From assembly GCA_964531325.1 (NCBI GenBank), contig CAZHCW010000002.1, positions 124,001 through 188,000 of the forward strand: 64,000 bases of DNA. Reading direction: 5' to 3'. Position numbers and translations under genes: made by a program. This document shows positions 42,701 to 52,304 of this stretch, in pieces. Source of the DNA: UTCHB3 sp964531325 (GTDB lineage Bacteria; Bacteroidota; Ignavibacteria; Ignavibacteriales; Ignavibacteriaceae). Each line of letters begins with the position of its first letter. Position 1 is the stretch's first letter. The notes under the pieces were generated by a model. The model was not told where the DNA came from. It made no database searches and saw only the letters and a program-made list of their open reading frames with translations.

Positions 42701-45532
42701 TTAATATCCCGATATCTTATCCCTAAGAATAGCCGGAACACCCTCAGTCATCCATTTTGGGGCAGGGGAACCCTTCAAATAGTGATCGAAGAACTGTAGC
42801 ATTCTTTTACTAAGATCAACTCTGTTACCCCAGTTTGCCTCTTTAAGATTATGAACATCTCCTGTGTAGTTCAACATCCAAACGGGTTTTTGAAGTCTTC
42901 TTAAGCCGGTATAAAGCTCAATTCCCTGATACCAGGGCACTGCATCATCTTTGTCATTATGCATGATAAGGAGGGGAGTGTTAACCCTGTCGAGGTAGAA
43001 GAGAGGACTGTTTTCGATATAAAGTTCAAGTCTGTCCCAGAGTGAACCACCAATCCGGCTTTGTCCTTTTTCATACTGGAACTGTCTTACAAGTCCCGAT
43101 CCCCATCTAATTCCACCATAAGCACTTGTCATATTAGACACCGGTGCACCGGCCATCGCTGCCTTGTAAAGATTGGTTTGGGTAATCAGGAATGCAGTTT
43201 GATACCCACCCCAGCTTTGTCCCTGGAGCGCGATATTTTCTCTGTCAATATATGAAAACTGCTCAAGCATTGAAAGGGTGCCACCAACGATGCAATTATA
43301 AGCACTTTTCCCGGGAAATCCTTCTTCATACACGATATCAGGAATAAAAACCACATACTGATTACTGGCGTAGAAAGTTGGATTTATTATTGATCTGCTC
43401 GGAGAGGGACTCCAATATCTGTTAAGATTTTGTGAATCTTTTTCGTAGAAATAAACCATCAAGGGATATTTCTTCGATTTGTCGAGGTTTTTGGGAGTAA
43501 ACAACATTCCTTCAAGTGGTTTTCCATCAATACTGTGATACTTAACTAATTGCACCTCTGACCAGAGAAATTCACTTTGCTGTGGATTAATATCACTTAT
43601 CTGCTTAAAATTACCGCTCAGTCCAAGGGAGTAGTAGAGATTCGGGGATTCGGAATGTGATTCACGGCCCACAATGAAGTCATTTGTATTTTGGGCTTTA
43701 AGAGGGAAACCATATACATTATCTGACTTAACGAGGATTTTTGCAGATTCAAATTTTGCACTTCCGGGGTTGTAACTTGCAAATCCATATTGTTTGGTTG
43801 TCCGGTCGAAGACTCCAAAATAGAGTAATTCACTCTCGGGGAACCAGGGGAGTTTTCTGTCAACATCCAATATCCTGTAAACCAAATTGGATTCTTTACC
43901 CGATGTGATCCTGAAAGCCGATTTATCGGAGCCCGGAGTTACGACCCATTCATCAAATTGTGAGTGAATTACAACCGATTTATCATCATCAAACCAACCA
44001 CTGATTCCATAGGCACCAGGTTCATCAGGAACATCACTTTCAACATCATAAAGTGGTTGATCGATTCCATCGGAAATTTTATCAATTTTACCCGATGAAT
44101 TGTCATACGAGTAATAACTTGAATCGGTTTCATCGTACCAAATTATATAATTCCCTTTTGGAGAAATGGTGGCAATCTGGCTCTGTTTTTGTTTTACAAG
44201 TTTTCTTTCGCCTGTTGTAAGATCGATGGAATAAACATCAGAATAACCATCGTCCCATGAGATAAGGGTTTTGTATGGGATTGCCGATGTTCCAATAGCA
44301 TACTTGTTGTCAGTGTATTTTGAAAATGAAACATTTTCGATCAAGGAATCTGTCAATTGAACAATCTTGTCCGATGAGATATCATATAGCATCAAAAATG
44401 TTTTTTTCTTTTCTTTGCTGAGTTCAAAATTCTGCTGTGGGTAAATTAAGGGATCATTCCAACTCCAAACCTCAACATTAGCCTTTTCCTCATCGAGTAA
44501 TGTTTCATCAGGTTCCGGTCTTAGTGATTTGGCGATTCCAAAAAAGAGTCTTTCACCGGAGTCAGAAAAATTGATGTCATAATTTAGGGAGACTCTCATA
44601 TCACCCTTCAGGGAAGGATTTAGCGAGTCAACAAGCACTTTGTGATTGTTTTCATCAGAATTCCAAAGATAGAGATCGTAATTTTTTACAGTTGCTGTAT
44701 CCGATGAGAACAAAAATGCAAGATGTTTTCCATCATCAGAAAGAACAGGCGATTTTGCCATTCCTTCAAGTTTAAGGGTATCAATCTTAAATGATTTGCT
44801 GTCAAATCTTACAATAAATGAAGTGTCAAGAGAATCATCCTCAATAGAGGTAAAGGCAAATTTTCCTCCCGATATATCGGCAGTATATGCATCAACATTG
44901 GTAAATCTGAACTCTTTGTTCTCTACAGGATTTAAAATCAGGAGATCGGTACCATCTTTTTTTGCTTTTGAGGGTTTAACATCGTTATCCTTTGCTACTG
45001 CCGTTGAATCAACAACTTTTGAAGTGTCTTTCTCCTTCTTTTCCTCTTTTGCTTTCTTCATTTTTTCAAAATGAATAACCAGCCATTTGTCTGATTCTTC
45101 GGGGAGGTTAAAAGATTTTACATCTGCAAATAAAATCAGAGAATCGAGACGGGTGAGAAAAATGCCAATCGAATCTTTTGGCATATCATCTTTTTTAACC
45201 TTTTTTAAAGTGGCTGTTTTGATCGTATCAAATCCCGGTTTTATGCTAAATGCCACTATTTCGCCATTTTTAGAAAGTTTTGCGCCTTTAGCCTTCGGGA
45301 ATATTTTTGACAGGTCACCATTTTTATTTTGAATGTAAAGTGATCCGTCTTTCCTGAAGGGAATCACTTCAAAAACAAAAAGGTTTCCGTCGTTCGAAAT
45401 TTGTGGTTGGAATATCCTTTTCCAGAGATCATAAACTGAGTGATCGAGCGGTTTGTCCGATTGTGCAAAGTTTAATGAGGTTAGTGAAAGGGAGAGGATA
45501 AGTATTGATAAGAGCATTTTGAGTTTTAACAT
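42701..45532 (-). CDS. Exported S9 family (prolyl oligopeptidase-like) peptidase
   Basis: A 943-residue protein with signal peptide (LLSILILSLSLTSLNFA). A long N-terminal beta-propeller (about 30-650) carries repeats such as LSDDGKHLAFLF. It includes a Lys/Asp/Glu-rich insertion near 150-190. The C-terminal alpha/beta hydrolase has the nucleophile Ser773 in GQSWGGYQ, the Asp in HNDKDDAVPW and the His in GDVHNL. It probably degrades peptides in the periplasm. No type IX sorting domain is present. Confidence 0.92.
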   Translation of the reverse strand: MLKLKMLLSILILSLSLTSLNFAQSDKPLDHSVYDLWKRIFQPQISNDGNLFVFEVIPFRKDGSLYIQNKNGDLSKIFPKAKGAKLSKNGEIVAFSIKPGFDTIKTATLKKVKKDDMPKDSIGIFLTRLDSLILFADVKSFNLPEESDKWLVIHFEKMKKAKEEKKEKDTSKVVDSTAVAKDNDVKPSKAKKDGTDLLILNPVENKEFRFTNVDAYTADISGGKFAFTSIEDDSLDTSFIVRFDSKSFKIDTLKLEGMAKSPVLSDDGKHLAFLFSSDTATVKNYDLYLWNSDENNHKVLVDSLNPSLKGDMRVSLNYDINFSDSGERLFFGIAKSLRPEPDETLLDEEKANVEVWSWNDPLIYPQQNFELSKEKKKTFLMLYDISSDKIVQLTDSLIENVSFSKYTDNKYAIGTSAIPYKTLISWDDGYSDVYSIDLTTGERKLVKQKQSQIATISPKGNYIIWYDETDSSYYSYDNSSGKIDKISDGIDQPLYDVESDVPDEPGAYGISGWFDDDKSVVIHSQFDEWVVTPGSDKSAFRITSGKESNLVYRILDVDRKLPWFPESELLYFGVFDRTTKQYGFASYNPGSAKFESAKILVKSDNVYGFPLKAQNTNDFIVGRESHSESPNLYYSLGLSGNFKQISDINPQQSEFLWSEVQLVKYHSIDGKPLEGMLFTPKNLDKSKKYPLMVYFYEKDSQNLNRYWSPSPSRSIINPTFYASNQYVVFIPDIVYEEGFPGKSAYNCIVGGTLSMLEQFSYIDRENIALQGQSWGGYQTAFLITQTNLYKAAMAGAPVSNMTSAYGGIRWGSGLVRQFQYEKGQSRIGGSLWDRLELYIENSPLFYLDRVNTPLLIMHNDKDDAVPWYQGIELYTGLRRLQKPVWMLNYTGDVHNLKEANWGNRVDLSKRMLQFFDHYLKGSPAPKWMTEGVPAILRDKISGY

Positions 45533-45634
45533 ACTGTACCGGAAATGTTGAGATTAATTTTTTAAATAAACCGTCACAATTTACAGTATTTCGATAACTT
45601 ATAAAAAATTACAAGGATGAGTGGAATAATAAAG

Positions 45635-46102
45635 TTATATCAGATCACCGGTGGTTGCCTTCACAGTGGAAATCAGGTCAACGGGGGATATTACAATTTG
45701 AGTGCCTCTTACTCCTGCACTTATCGATATCTTGTCAAAAATCAGTGCAGTTTCGTCGATAAAAACTGGATAGTCCTTTTTCATCCCAATCGGTGAACAT
45801 CCACCCCTGATATAACCTGTAAGCTCAAACAATTCTTTCACCTTGATCATTTCGATACTTTTTGATGCAGAAAGTTTGGCAGCTTTTTTGAGGTTCAGCT
45901 CACATGAGCCGGGTATTACAAATACAAAAATTTTGTTTATTTCATTTCTTGAAACAAGTGTTTTAAAAACGGTGTCGGGGTCCATCCCTACTTTTTTGGC
46001 AACTGATACAGCATCCAATTCATCTTCTGATACTTCATAATCAATCAGTTCAAACAGCAGTTTCCTGCTTTCAAGAATTCTTACGGCGTTTGTTTTTGAC
46101 AT
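45635..46102 (-). CDS. ybaK: Cys-tRNA(Pro)/Cys-tRNA deacylase YbaK-like
   Basis: A 155-residue YbaK/EbsC protein of normal length that hydrolyses mischarged aminoacyl-tRNA in trans. Typical segments are KTNAVRILE at the N terminus, DPDTVFKTLV, KAAKLSASKSIEM, the GGCSPIGMKKDYPVF block and the closing ISAGVRGTQIVISP. It is one of several translation-fidelity and tRNA-modification genes in the window. It stands alone on the minus strand. Confidence 0.93.
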   Translation of the reverse strand: MSKTNAVRILESRKLLFELIDYEVSEDELDAVSVAKKVGMDPDTVFKTLVSRNEINKIFVFVIPGSCELNLKKAAKLSASKSIEMIKVKELFELTGYIRGGCSPIGMKKDYPVFIDETALIFDKISISAGVRGTQIVISPVDLISTVKATTGDLI

Positions 46103-46152
46103 CTCAATTTCTGTTTATGACTTTTCAAAAATAAGAAATTGTGAATATTGAT

Positions 46153-47157
46153 TTATATTGAAAGTTTTATGAATCCAGAAATCGTTGAACACAGAACTTC
46201 GTGTCCATTTCTGTTAAGTGTGTTACTTCTTAATTTATAAAGTCTTTTGGCAGGAGAGTCAAAATGTCTGAGCATTGAAGTTGGATCAACCACTCTTACT
46301 TTTTGGTTTGAAAAAGAATAATCACTTAAAGCTTTAACAAATGGATATATCCCGGAGAATTTTACGAAATCGTCAGACAGATTAACTCCGGCGAGATTCA
46401 TATTGTCCATATAATATTTATCAATCCATGAGCAATGAGGGGTTACCAACACAAAAACCTTTGAACCATTTTTCATTCTGCAGAAAAGATTGTTCATTCT
46501 GTTGAGCATTGTTTCCATATCGGTTTGTCTCATCGTTTTAAGCATAGTTGAATTTTCTGTAAGACCTGTTTGTCTTTCATAACTTCCCGGTTCAAGTGCT
46601 TTTATGTTGATTCTCTCTGCATAAGCGATATTCTCCGGTTCGAGTCCGTCAAAACTTTGTCCGGATAAATCATTTGCAGAGTTAGAGATTTTATATGATA
46701 TGTAGTCAAGAAATTTAAAGTTATCAGTGATGGAATTTGTAATCCCGGACAAAATACCGGCTTCAGATTTGTCGGTGCCTTTTCTGATGTCATAGAGGTC
46801 GTTTGCAGGATTAACCTGAAAAATGAGGATATCTGGGTTGTGTTCTTTGATCAATTTTTCGCCAAAATTTTCCATTTCAATAATCCCGGCATTGGGGACA
46901 GCACCATTTACAATTTTGTAACCGGGGTGTTTGGCTCTGAGCATCGCAACATAACTGTCGGGGTTTGCGCTCACTTCGTCACCGAGCACAAGAATAACAG
47001 GGAGGTCTTTTTTGGCACTCATTTCAGAGACAGGGTTGAGGTCGGAAAATGTACCCGAATGGAAATTGATTATTCGATTGATGTAAAACACTTCAATCAA
47101 GCCTAAAATGGTAAAGGCTATTAATAAATACTTGAGCGGTTTATATATTAGATTCAT
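46153..47157 (-). CDS. Membrane-anchored SGNH-like protein with an altered nucleophile
   Basis: From the ATG at 47157 this is a 334-residue protein with one membrane helix (about 8-24) and an SGNH-like domain. The block I motif reads VLGDEVS, where Glu61 replaces the catalytic Ser of GDS. The following SYVAMLRAKHPGYKIVNGAVPNAG, then FQVNPANDLYD and a C-terminal NRNGHEV match the fold. With the nucleophile missing it may be non-catalytic. A longer frame begins at a TTG at 47196 but is less likely. Confidence 0.7.
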   Translation of the reverse strand: MNLIYKPLKYLLIAFTILGLIEVFYINRIINFHSGTFSDLNPVSEMSAKKDLPVILVLGDEVSANPDSYVAMLRAKHPGYKIVNGAVPNAGIIEMENFGEKLIKEHNPDILIFQVNPANDLYDIRKGTDKSEAGILSGITNSITDNFKFLDYISYKISNSANDLSGQSFDGLEPENIAYAERINIKALEPGSYERQTGLTENSTMLKTMRQTDMETMLNRMNNLFCRMKNGSKVFVLVTPHCSWIDKYYMDNMNLAGVNLSDDFVKFSGIYPFVKALSDYSFSNQKVRVVDPTSMLRHFDSPAKRLYKLRSNTLNRNGHEVLCSTISGFIKLSI

Positions 47158-47432
47158 TGCGATTTCAACTATTAAATGATTAAATTCTGAACGCAATATA
47201 TACTCAATTCAATTTTGACTTTTTGTCAGGCATCACTTTTGAGGATTTAACAGGGTAGAAGGGGGAGTTATGTGAGTGCACGCACAACATCGACAAAAAC
47301 GGGTGAAAGGAAAAGAGAATTCCTCACAAATTTTAACTTTTGATATACGCAGAATATTTCCTATTTTAAAGTCTGTATATCCACATTTTCACAATCCCAA
47401 ATAACTTTTTACACCCCAATCAGGAGTATTTA

Positions 47433-48002
47433 ATGAGATTAATATCGTTTAAACTTGTTCTTATAGCGTTGGTTACCGTACTATTTGCCGGTTGCCTCAC
47501 CGTTGACAAGAAAGATTATTACTACAAAACCAATAGTGACGGATCCGGTGAAGGATGGATCAAGTTCTACAATATAAAGTCAGCAAAAGATGGTGAGGAT
47601 GATGTATCGCTCAAAGATTTTGCCGAACTTATAGATGATTATGTTAAAGGCACAAAGTTTGAAGATGAAAACCCGTCACTTCAGGTTACTTCAAAAGAAT
47701 TAATGGAAGAAGGTGGTAAATTGAATGGACTCGTAAAGTTCACATTCACAAATATTTCTGAAATTTCATTTTTGTTTGAAAAAGATTGTAACTGCGCCCC
47801 TGTTTATTACAGTATGGGAGGATTTCTCTCGGAGACATACACGAGTTCAAACGGGACCTACCTCGGAGATGCGGGTGGACCAACAATTATTAAATGGCCA
47901 GCAGGTACAAAAGAATTTAAGTTTACAACTTCAGTGAGCGCTGATTCAACTTCAATTGAATTATTGAATCAGTATAATGGCTGGAAAGCCAGTCAGAAAT
48001 AA
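47433..48002 (+). CDS. Hypothetical lipoprotein upstream of a type IX cargo gene
   Basis: A 189-residue protein with lipobox VTVLFAGC and CAGGAG just ahead of its ATG. The mature part is acidic and beta-rich. A Cys pair (DCNC) and a Gly/Ser/Thr-rich stretch (ETYTSSNGTYLGDAGG) are visible. I do not recognise a family. It lies 29 bases before the large secreted protein, so the two may be cotranscribed. Confidence 0.75.
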   Translation: MRLISFKLVLIALVTVLFAGCLTVDKKDYYYKTNSDGSGEGWIKFYNIKSAKDGEDDVSLKDFAELIDDYVKGTKFEDENPSLQVTSKELMEEGGKLNGLVKFTFTNISEISFLFEKDCNCAPVYYSMGGFLSETYTSSNGTYLGDAGGPTIIKWPAGTKEFKFTTSVSADSTSIELLNQYNGWKASQK

Positions 48003-48031
48003 TTTTTTTTAATTAACTTGGAGTAAATAAA

Positions 48032-50944
48032 GTGATAAGAAGAACTCTTTATTCGCTTTTTGTATTCACACTCATTTCACCCGTAATCTTTAGCCAGACT
48101 TATAACGGTCCGGCTGCAGGTTCAAAAACTGGTGGTGTGGTTGTAAGTACAAATAATTTTGGTCTTACGCCTTCAAACAGTTTCCCCAGACCGGAAACAA
48201 TAAGAAACAAGGCAGATCACAAAGCAGACCCTGTTTACATTCGGGAATTTGATGACATGTATGACGCCATAAAGTTATATGTGGAAGACAAGAATGCAGG
48301 AAAGGAATCAATTGATACCACCAAGGCAATTCTCTTAAAGGATTTTCAAGGTTTAACTCAAACAAACTCTATTCCTCCTGATCCACATGTCGCTGTTGGT
48401 GCCGGTTATATTGTTGCTGTTGTTAACAGTGATTTTGGTATTTACGATATGAGCGGGAACCTGATAAAGAGAATTAATGCAGATCAATGGTATGCATCCA
48501 CCATTTCCAGCCCGGGTGCTTTTGATCCAAAAGTGATTTATGACCATTTCGACAAAAGATGGGTGATGGTATGGTTGGATCAAAACGACAACCCTGCTCG
48601 TGGGTTACATCTTATTTCCGTTTCTGACGATTCGATTCCTACAGGAACATGGTATAATTTTGCAATCAGGTCAGATGTGAATGGTGATATTCCATCCAAT
48701 AACTGGATGGACTACCAGGGTGTCGGATTCGACGATGATGCAATCTATGTAAGTGGTAACCAGTTTTCTTTTGCCAGTAGTTTTAATTACGCAAAAATTA
48801 GAATTTACCCAAAAGGACCACTTTATTCAAATGATGCCAATGCCACGATAACATGGAATGACATTTATGGTATCAAGTATCCGGCTCCTGCTCCTACGCA
48901 ACAGTTCATTTTTCATATAAGACCAACTATTGCTTACACGCACGATCCAACAAAATATTATTTCCTCCACGCACCAGGCTCAGCAAATTTCTTCGCGCTC
49001 TATTGGATTGAGAATCCATTAACAAATCCGGTATTACGCGGGTCTGTTGTACCTGTTACGAGTTATTCAGCACCACCTGATGCAAATCAGCTTGGTGGGG
49101 GAACACCATTGATTTCAACCAATGGTGCTCAACTTCAGAATGAACCAATATACAGAGATGGATCAATCTGGAGTATTCACTCCATCCGCAACCCTGTAGC
49201 GAGTAACTACTCCGCACTGCATTATGTGAAGATTAACACGACAACCGGTACGGCATCCGAACAATCAATTCTTGGTTCAAATGGAAACTGGTATTATTTC
49301 GGAGCAATTGCAGTTGATAAATTTGACAATGCTGCTGCCACTTTTGCAAGATCGGGAGATACCGAATATGCAGGGGCCTTCTATTCCTCAAAATTTGCTA
49401 ATGAAACTGCCTTTACATACAGCACACCTCTTCAAACGGGTAAAGGAAATTATATAAAAACTTTCGGCGGAACAAGAAACCGTTGGGGTGATTATATGGG
49501 TATCTGGACCGATCCACAAAACTTAACAGATTTTGTGATCTTCACAGAATACGCCGCGGGCGTTAATACCTGGGGAACCTGGACAGGAATCTTAAGAGTT
49601 GCTCCTTATGATGGTGTAAAAGGAACACTCGATAAAGAAGTTCTTAATTTTGGTGAAGTTGAAGTAAATATTCCAAGCCATATTGACAATTTCAGATTAA
49701 CCAGTTTTGGAACTCAAAATCTTGTTATCGATTCACTCTATTTTGGGACAGGAAACTTTGTACTCAATTCAACATTTACCTATCCGTTTACGCTTCAACC
49801 AAACACGACAGTGGACATTCAACTTTCTGCCAGAGCAGTTGATCTCGGAGAGATTTCAGATACGCTTTATGTGGCTTCAAACGATGGCACCTTAAGAGGT
49901 ATCGCGTTAACTGCATTGGGTTATGAAATAATTCCAAGCAATGAAAAAGCCATGTTTGCTGTTTCGGGCGGAACTGACAACAACAGATTGTTTTATTTAA
50001 GAACCGGCAATGGACTTCCAACTGAAATTGGTCCTACAAACAAAAACCTGTTTCAGAGTATCACAATTCACCCGAAAACAAAAGTGTTGTATGGACTTAG
50101 AAACACCGCTCCGCAAGAAATAGTGAGAATTAATTCAAACGGTGGTGACGCCCACAGATTATTCAGTTCGTCGATTGCTGACCTTGGAAGCCTCGCTTTT
50201 GATACAACCGGAAATCTTTACGCTGCACAGAAAAGCGGGAAAATTTATAAGGTTGGTCTTGGCGATTCAACTTTTACAGAGACTGTTCAAGCGCAAGCTG
50301 CAATTCTAAGTATTGCATTTCATCCTCAGACAAATGAGTTATATGCATCTTTATACAGAGCTCTTGGCTCGCCCAAGGATATGATCTTTAGAGTTAATCT
50401 TGCAAATGGTGATACTACAAGACTTGGCTTCACTTCTTTTGGTAGTGCAATAACCGATCTTGAATTTGATGCTGATGGTGTTCTGTATGGATTTAAAGGT
50501 GCTACAAATCAACCCGTTGATCTGATTAAAATCAATTCCACCACCGGAGTTGGTGAACTTATTGCCAGCACGGGAGTTGTTAACCTTGCAGCGATGACCT
50601 TTAACCATACCGGAACTGCAACTGATGTTAAGACACCTGTTAATGTTCCTGCAACATTTTCTCTTAATCAGAATTATCCAAATCCGTTCAACCCGACCAC
50701 AAGGATTGAATATTCACTTCCAAAAGCGGCAAATGTTAAAATAACGGTATATAATCTCCTTGGCGAAGTTGTTAAAGTTCTCTTTAACGATTTTAACACA
50801 GCCGGAAGATATTCTATCTATTGGAATGCCGATGATGTCACCGGAGCAAAGCTCACAAGTGGCGTTTACTTTTATGAATTGAAAGCAAATACTGTTGATG
50901 GAGAGATATATAGCGATATTAAGAAGATGGTGCTTCTCAAATAA
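48032..50944 (+). CDS. Large secreted protein with a choice-of-anchor region, propeller and type IX sorting domain
   Basis: A 970-residue protein that starts at GTG (TTGGAG upstream) and has a signal peptide (FVFTLISPVIFSQ). The N-terminal half (about 100-530) is rich in Trp, Tyr and Asp, with PHVAVGAGYIVAVVNSDFGI and WGDYMGIWTDP, typical of large exported surface proteins. An ASH/HYDIN-like domain follows (about 535-640, LNFGEVEVN and SNDGTLRG). A beta-propeller-like region of repeats such as GSLAFDTTGNLYAAQKSG comes next (about 645-870). The sorting domain starts NYPNPFNPTTRIEYSLP and ends KKMVLLK. It is exported by the type IX system; its ligand is unknown. Confidence 0.87.
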   Translation: MIRRTLYSLFVFTLISPVIFSQTYNGPAAGSKTGGVVVSTNNFGLTPSNSFPRPETIRNKADHKADPVYIREFDDMYDAIKLYVEDKNAGKESIDTTKAILLKDFQGLTQTNSIPPDPHVAVGAGYIVAVVNSDFGIYDMSGNLIKRINADQWYASTISSPGAFDPKVIYDHFDKRWVMVWLDQNDNPARGLHLISVSDDSIPTGTWYNFAIRSDVNGDIPSNNWMDYQGVGFDDDAIYVSGNQFSFASSFNYAKIRIYPKGPLYSNDANATITWNDIYGIKYPAPAPTQQFIFHIRPTIAYTHDPTKYYFLHAPGSANFFALYWIENPLTNPVLRGSVVPVTSYSAPPDANQLGGGTPLISTNGAQLQNEPIYRDGSIWSIHSIRNPVASNYSALHYVKINTTTGTASEQSILGSNGNWYYFGAIAVDKFDNAAATFARSGDTEYAGAFYSSKFANETAFTYSTPLQTGKGNYIKTFGGTRNRWGDYMGIWTDPQNLTDFVIFTEYAAGVNTWGTWTGILRVAPYDGVKGTLDKEVLNFGEVEVNIPSHIDNFRLTSFGTQNLVIDSLYFGTGNFVLNSTFTYPFTLQPNTTVDIQLSARAVDLGEISDTLYVASNDGTLRGIALTALGYEIIPSNEKAMFAVSGGTDNNRLFYLRTGNGLPTEIGPTNKNLFQSITIHPKTKVLYGLRNTAPQEIVRINSNGGDAHRLFSSSIADLGSLAFDTTGNLYAAQKSGKIYKVGLGDSTFTETVQAQAAILSIAFHPQTNELYASLYRALGSPKDMIFRVNLANGDTTRLGFTSFGSAITDLEFDADGVLYGFKGATNQPVDLIKINSTTGVGELIASTGVVNLAAMTFNHTGTATDVKTPVNVPATFSLNQNYPNPFNPTTRIEYSLPKAANVKITVYNLLGEVVKVLFNDFNTAGRYSIYWNADDVTGAKLTSGVYFYELKANTVDGEIYSDIKKMVLLK

Positions 50945-50978
50945 ACATGTAAATGTTTTTGATTAATTCAAAAAAATA

Positions 50979-51012
50979 AAGCCCGAAGATATTGAATCTT
51001 CGGGCTTTTTTA
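50979..51012 (+). terminator. Rho-independent terminator after the large secreted protein
   Basis: A perfect 10-bp stem (GCCCGAAGAT / ATCTTCGGGC) with a 5-base loop is followed by six T and flanked by A-rich sequence on the left. This is the strongest terminator in the window. Confidence 0.93.
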
Positions 51013-51090
51013 TAAAATATTCGTAATTCTACTACTCATAATTTGAATAAAAAATATTATATTATCAATTAAAATGTTGAGAGTTTAATG

Positions 51091-51114
51091 ACCATCTTTT
51101 AATCGAAAGATGGT
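51091..51114. promoter_or_regulatory. Perfect 9-bp inverted repeat upstream of an unknown gene
   Basis: ACCATCTTT and AAAGATGGT pair perfectly around a 6-base loop (TAATCG). No T run follows, so it is not a terminator. It lies about 60 bases before the ATG at 51173 and could be a protein-binding site or an mRNA leader hairpin. Confidence 0.45.
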
Positions 51115-51172
51115 AATACTGTAGCATAATTGCTTCATTGCAAAAAATAGAACCGAAAAAGATGGCCCTGAC

Positions 51173-52252
51173 ATGATTTTAGAGACTTTAAGAGGCGATG
51201 GCGGTGATATCCTGATTTATTCAGAAAATCGCTTTAACCTGGAAAACAATTTTCGTATGGTGAGAAGAAACATCGGGATTAATAACCCGATGAGGCTTCA
51301 TTACAATGAGGTTTGTACCTTCATCAACGATTTACAACCCAAAACTGTAGTTGCATACAGACTCCTTACCAATCTGGATAATTTTGACATAAATTATGTT
51401 AAATATGGACAGCAGGTGTTGGTAAGTGGTATCAGAGAAGTTATCTACTTCGATCCCATTTATTGCGTAAAAGAGATGGAAGATAATGGATTTCTGAATG
51501 ATGACCCTGATTTAAGGTTTCGTATTCAGCAGGTCGGATTAAGATCACTTGGGCACAAAGATGGACTTCCTGATTTTGAAGAATCCTACAGTTTTGATCT
51601 AGAGGCATCCGAAGTTCAAAATCAAAATGATCGTGGTTTTGCAGAGTTGATTTGTGCTTTTGATGAGATTGATTTTGATAAAGTGATTAATTTGACTACA
51701 AATGAAATTTATGACTCTCCAAAAGCCGAACCGCCAAAACCTGAGCCCACAAAAACCAAATTCCAGGCACTTAGTTCTGAAGACCTTGGTTTCCAGAAGA
51801 AAAATCAAAACTTGAAAGAATCTAAAGAGCGGAAAGGTTTGGTTACACTTGCCTGGACCAGACAAACCACAGGTCTTTTTGAGGAGGACGACAGTTATGA
51901 CCCGGGGCAGGCGAACAAGAGGGTATTAATGGAGAGGAATCGACCGGTTGCTCAGTCACCAACAGAAATTCCATCGGGAACCACAGACCAACAAAATGCC
52001 CGATTCCAAGTGGTTGGGCAAACACGAAAGAAAAACGAGTTTCAAACAACTCAACTTCATGGTAGAGGGAATGGAAACATAGACCAACAAAAGAGTAAAT
52101 CACTTTTTTCAAATTTTCTCGAAATGAAAAGACAGGAAGTTACTTCTCAACAAATCCCTGAAGAAACTGCGCACGAAGAGATAACCGACTCGATGAAGGA
52201 GTTTGCAAGCGACAGGGAAAAAAGGTTTGTAGTATTAAAACTTAGAAAATAG
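51173..52252 (+). CDS. Unknown protein with a disordered, Gln/Lys-rich C-terminal half
   Basis: A 359-residue protein that I do not recognise. The first about 170 residues are ordered (GDILIYSENRFNLENNF, then REVIYFDPIYCV). The rest is rich in Pro, Gln, Lys and Glu (for example KAEPPKPEPTKTK) and is probably disordered. It ends in a short conserved-looking stretch (FASDREKRFVVLKLRK). No signal peptide or membrane helix is present, so it is probably cytoplasmic. It stands alone between a hairpin leader and a bidirectional terminator. Confidence 0.7.
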   Translation: MILETLRGDGGDILIYSENRFNLENNFRMVRRNIGINNPMRLHYNEVCTFINDLQPKTVVAYRLLTNLDNFDINYVKYGQQVLVSGIREVIYFDPIYCVKEMEDNGFLNDDPDLRFRIQQVGLRSLGHKDGLPDFEESYSFDLEASEVQNQNDRGFAELICAFDEIDFDKVINLTTNEIYDSPKAEPPKPEPTKTKFQALSSEDLGFQKKNQNLKESKERKGLVTLAWTRQTTGLFEEDDSYDPGQANKRVLMERNRPVAQSPTEIPSGTTDQQNARFQVVGQTRKKNEFQTTQLHGRGNGNIDQQKSKSLFSNFLEMKRQEVTSQQIPEETAHEEITDSMKEFASDREKRFVVLKLRK

Positions 52253-52257
52253 AATCA

Positions 52258-52290
52258 AAAAAAAAGCTGCTAAATAGCAGCTTTTTTTAT
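52258..52290. terminator. Bidirectional terminator between the unknown gene and clpP
   Basis: AGCTGCTA / TAGCAGCT with a 2-base loop forms a tight hairpin flanked by A7 on the left and T7 on the right. It can end both convergent transcripts. Confidence 0.85.
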
Positions 52291-52304
52291 ATCCAATTGT
52301 TTGG

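Noticed and set aside
51091..51114. Terminator
   Set aside because: The hairpin is perfect but no T run follows, and a true terminator already lies at 50979-51012.
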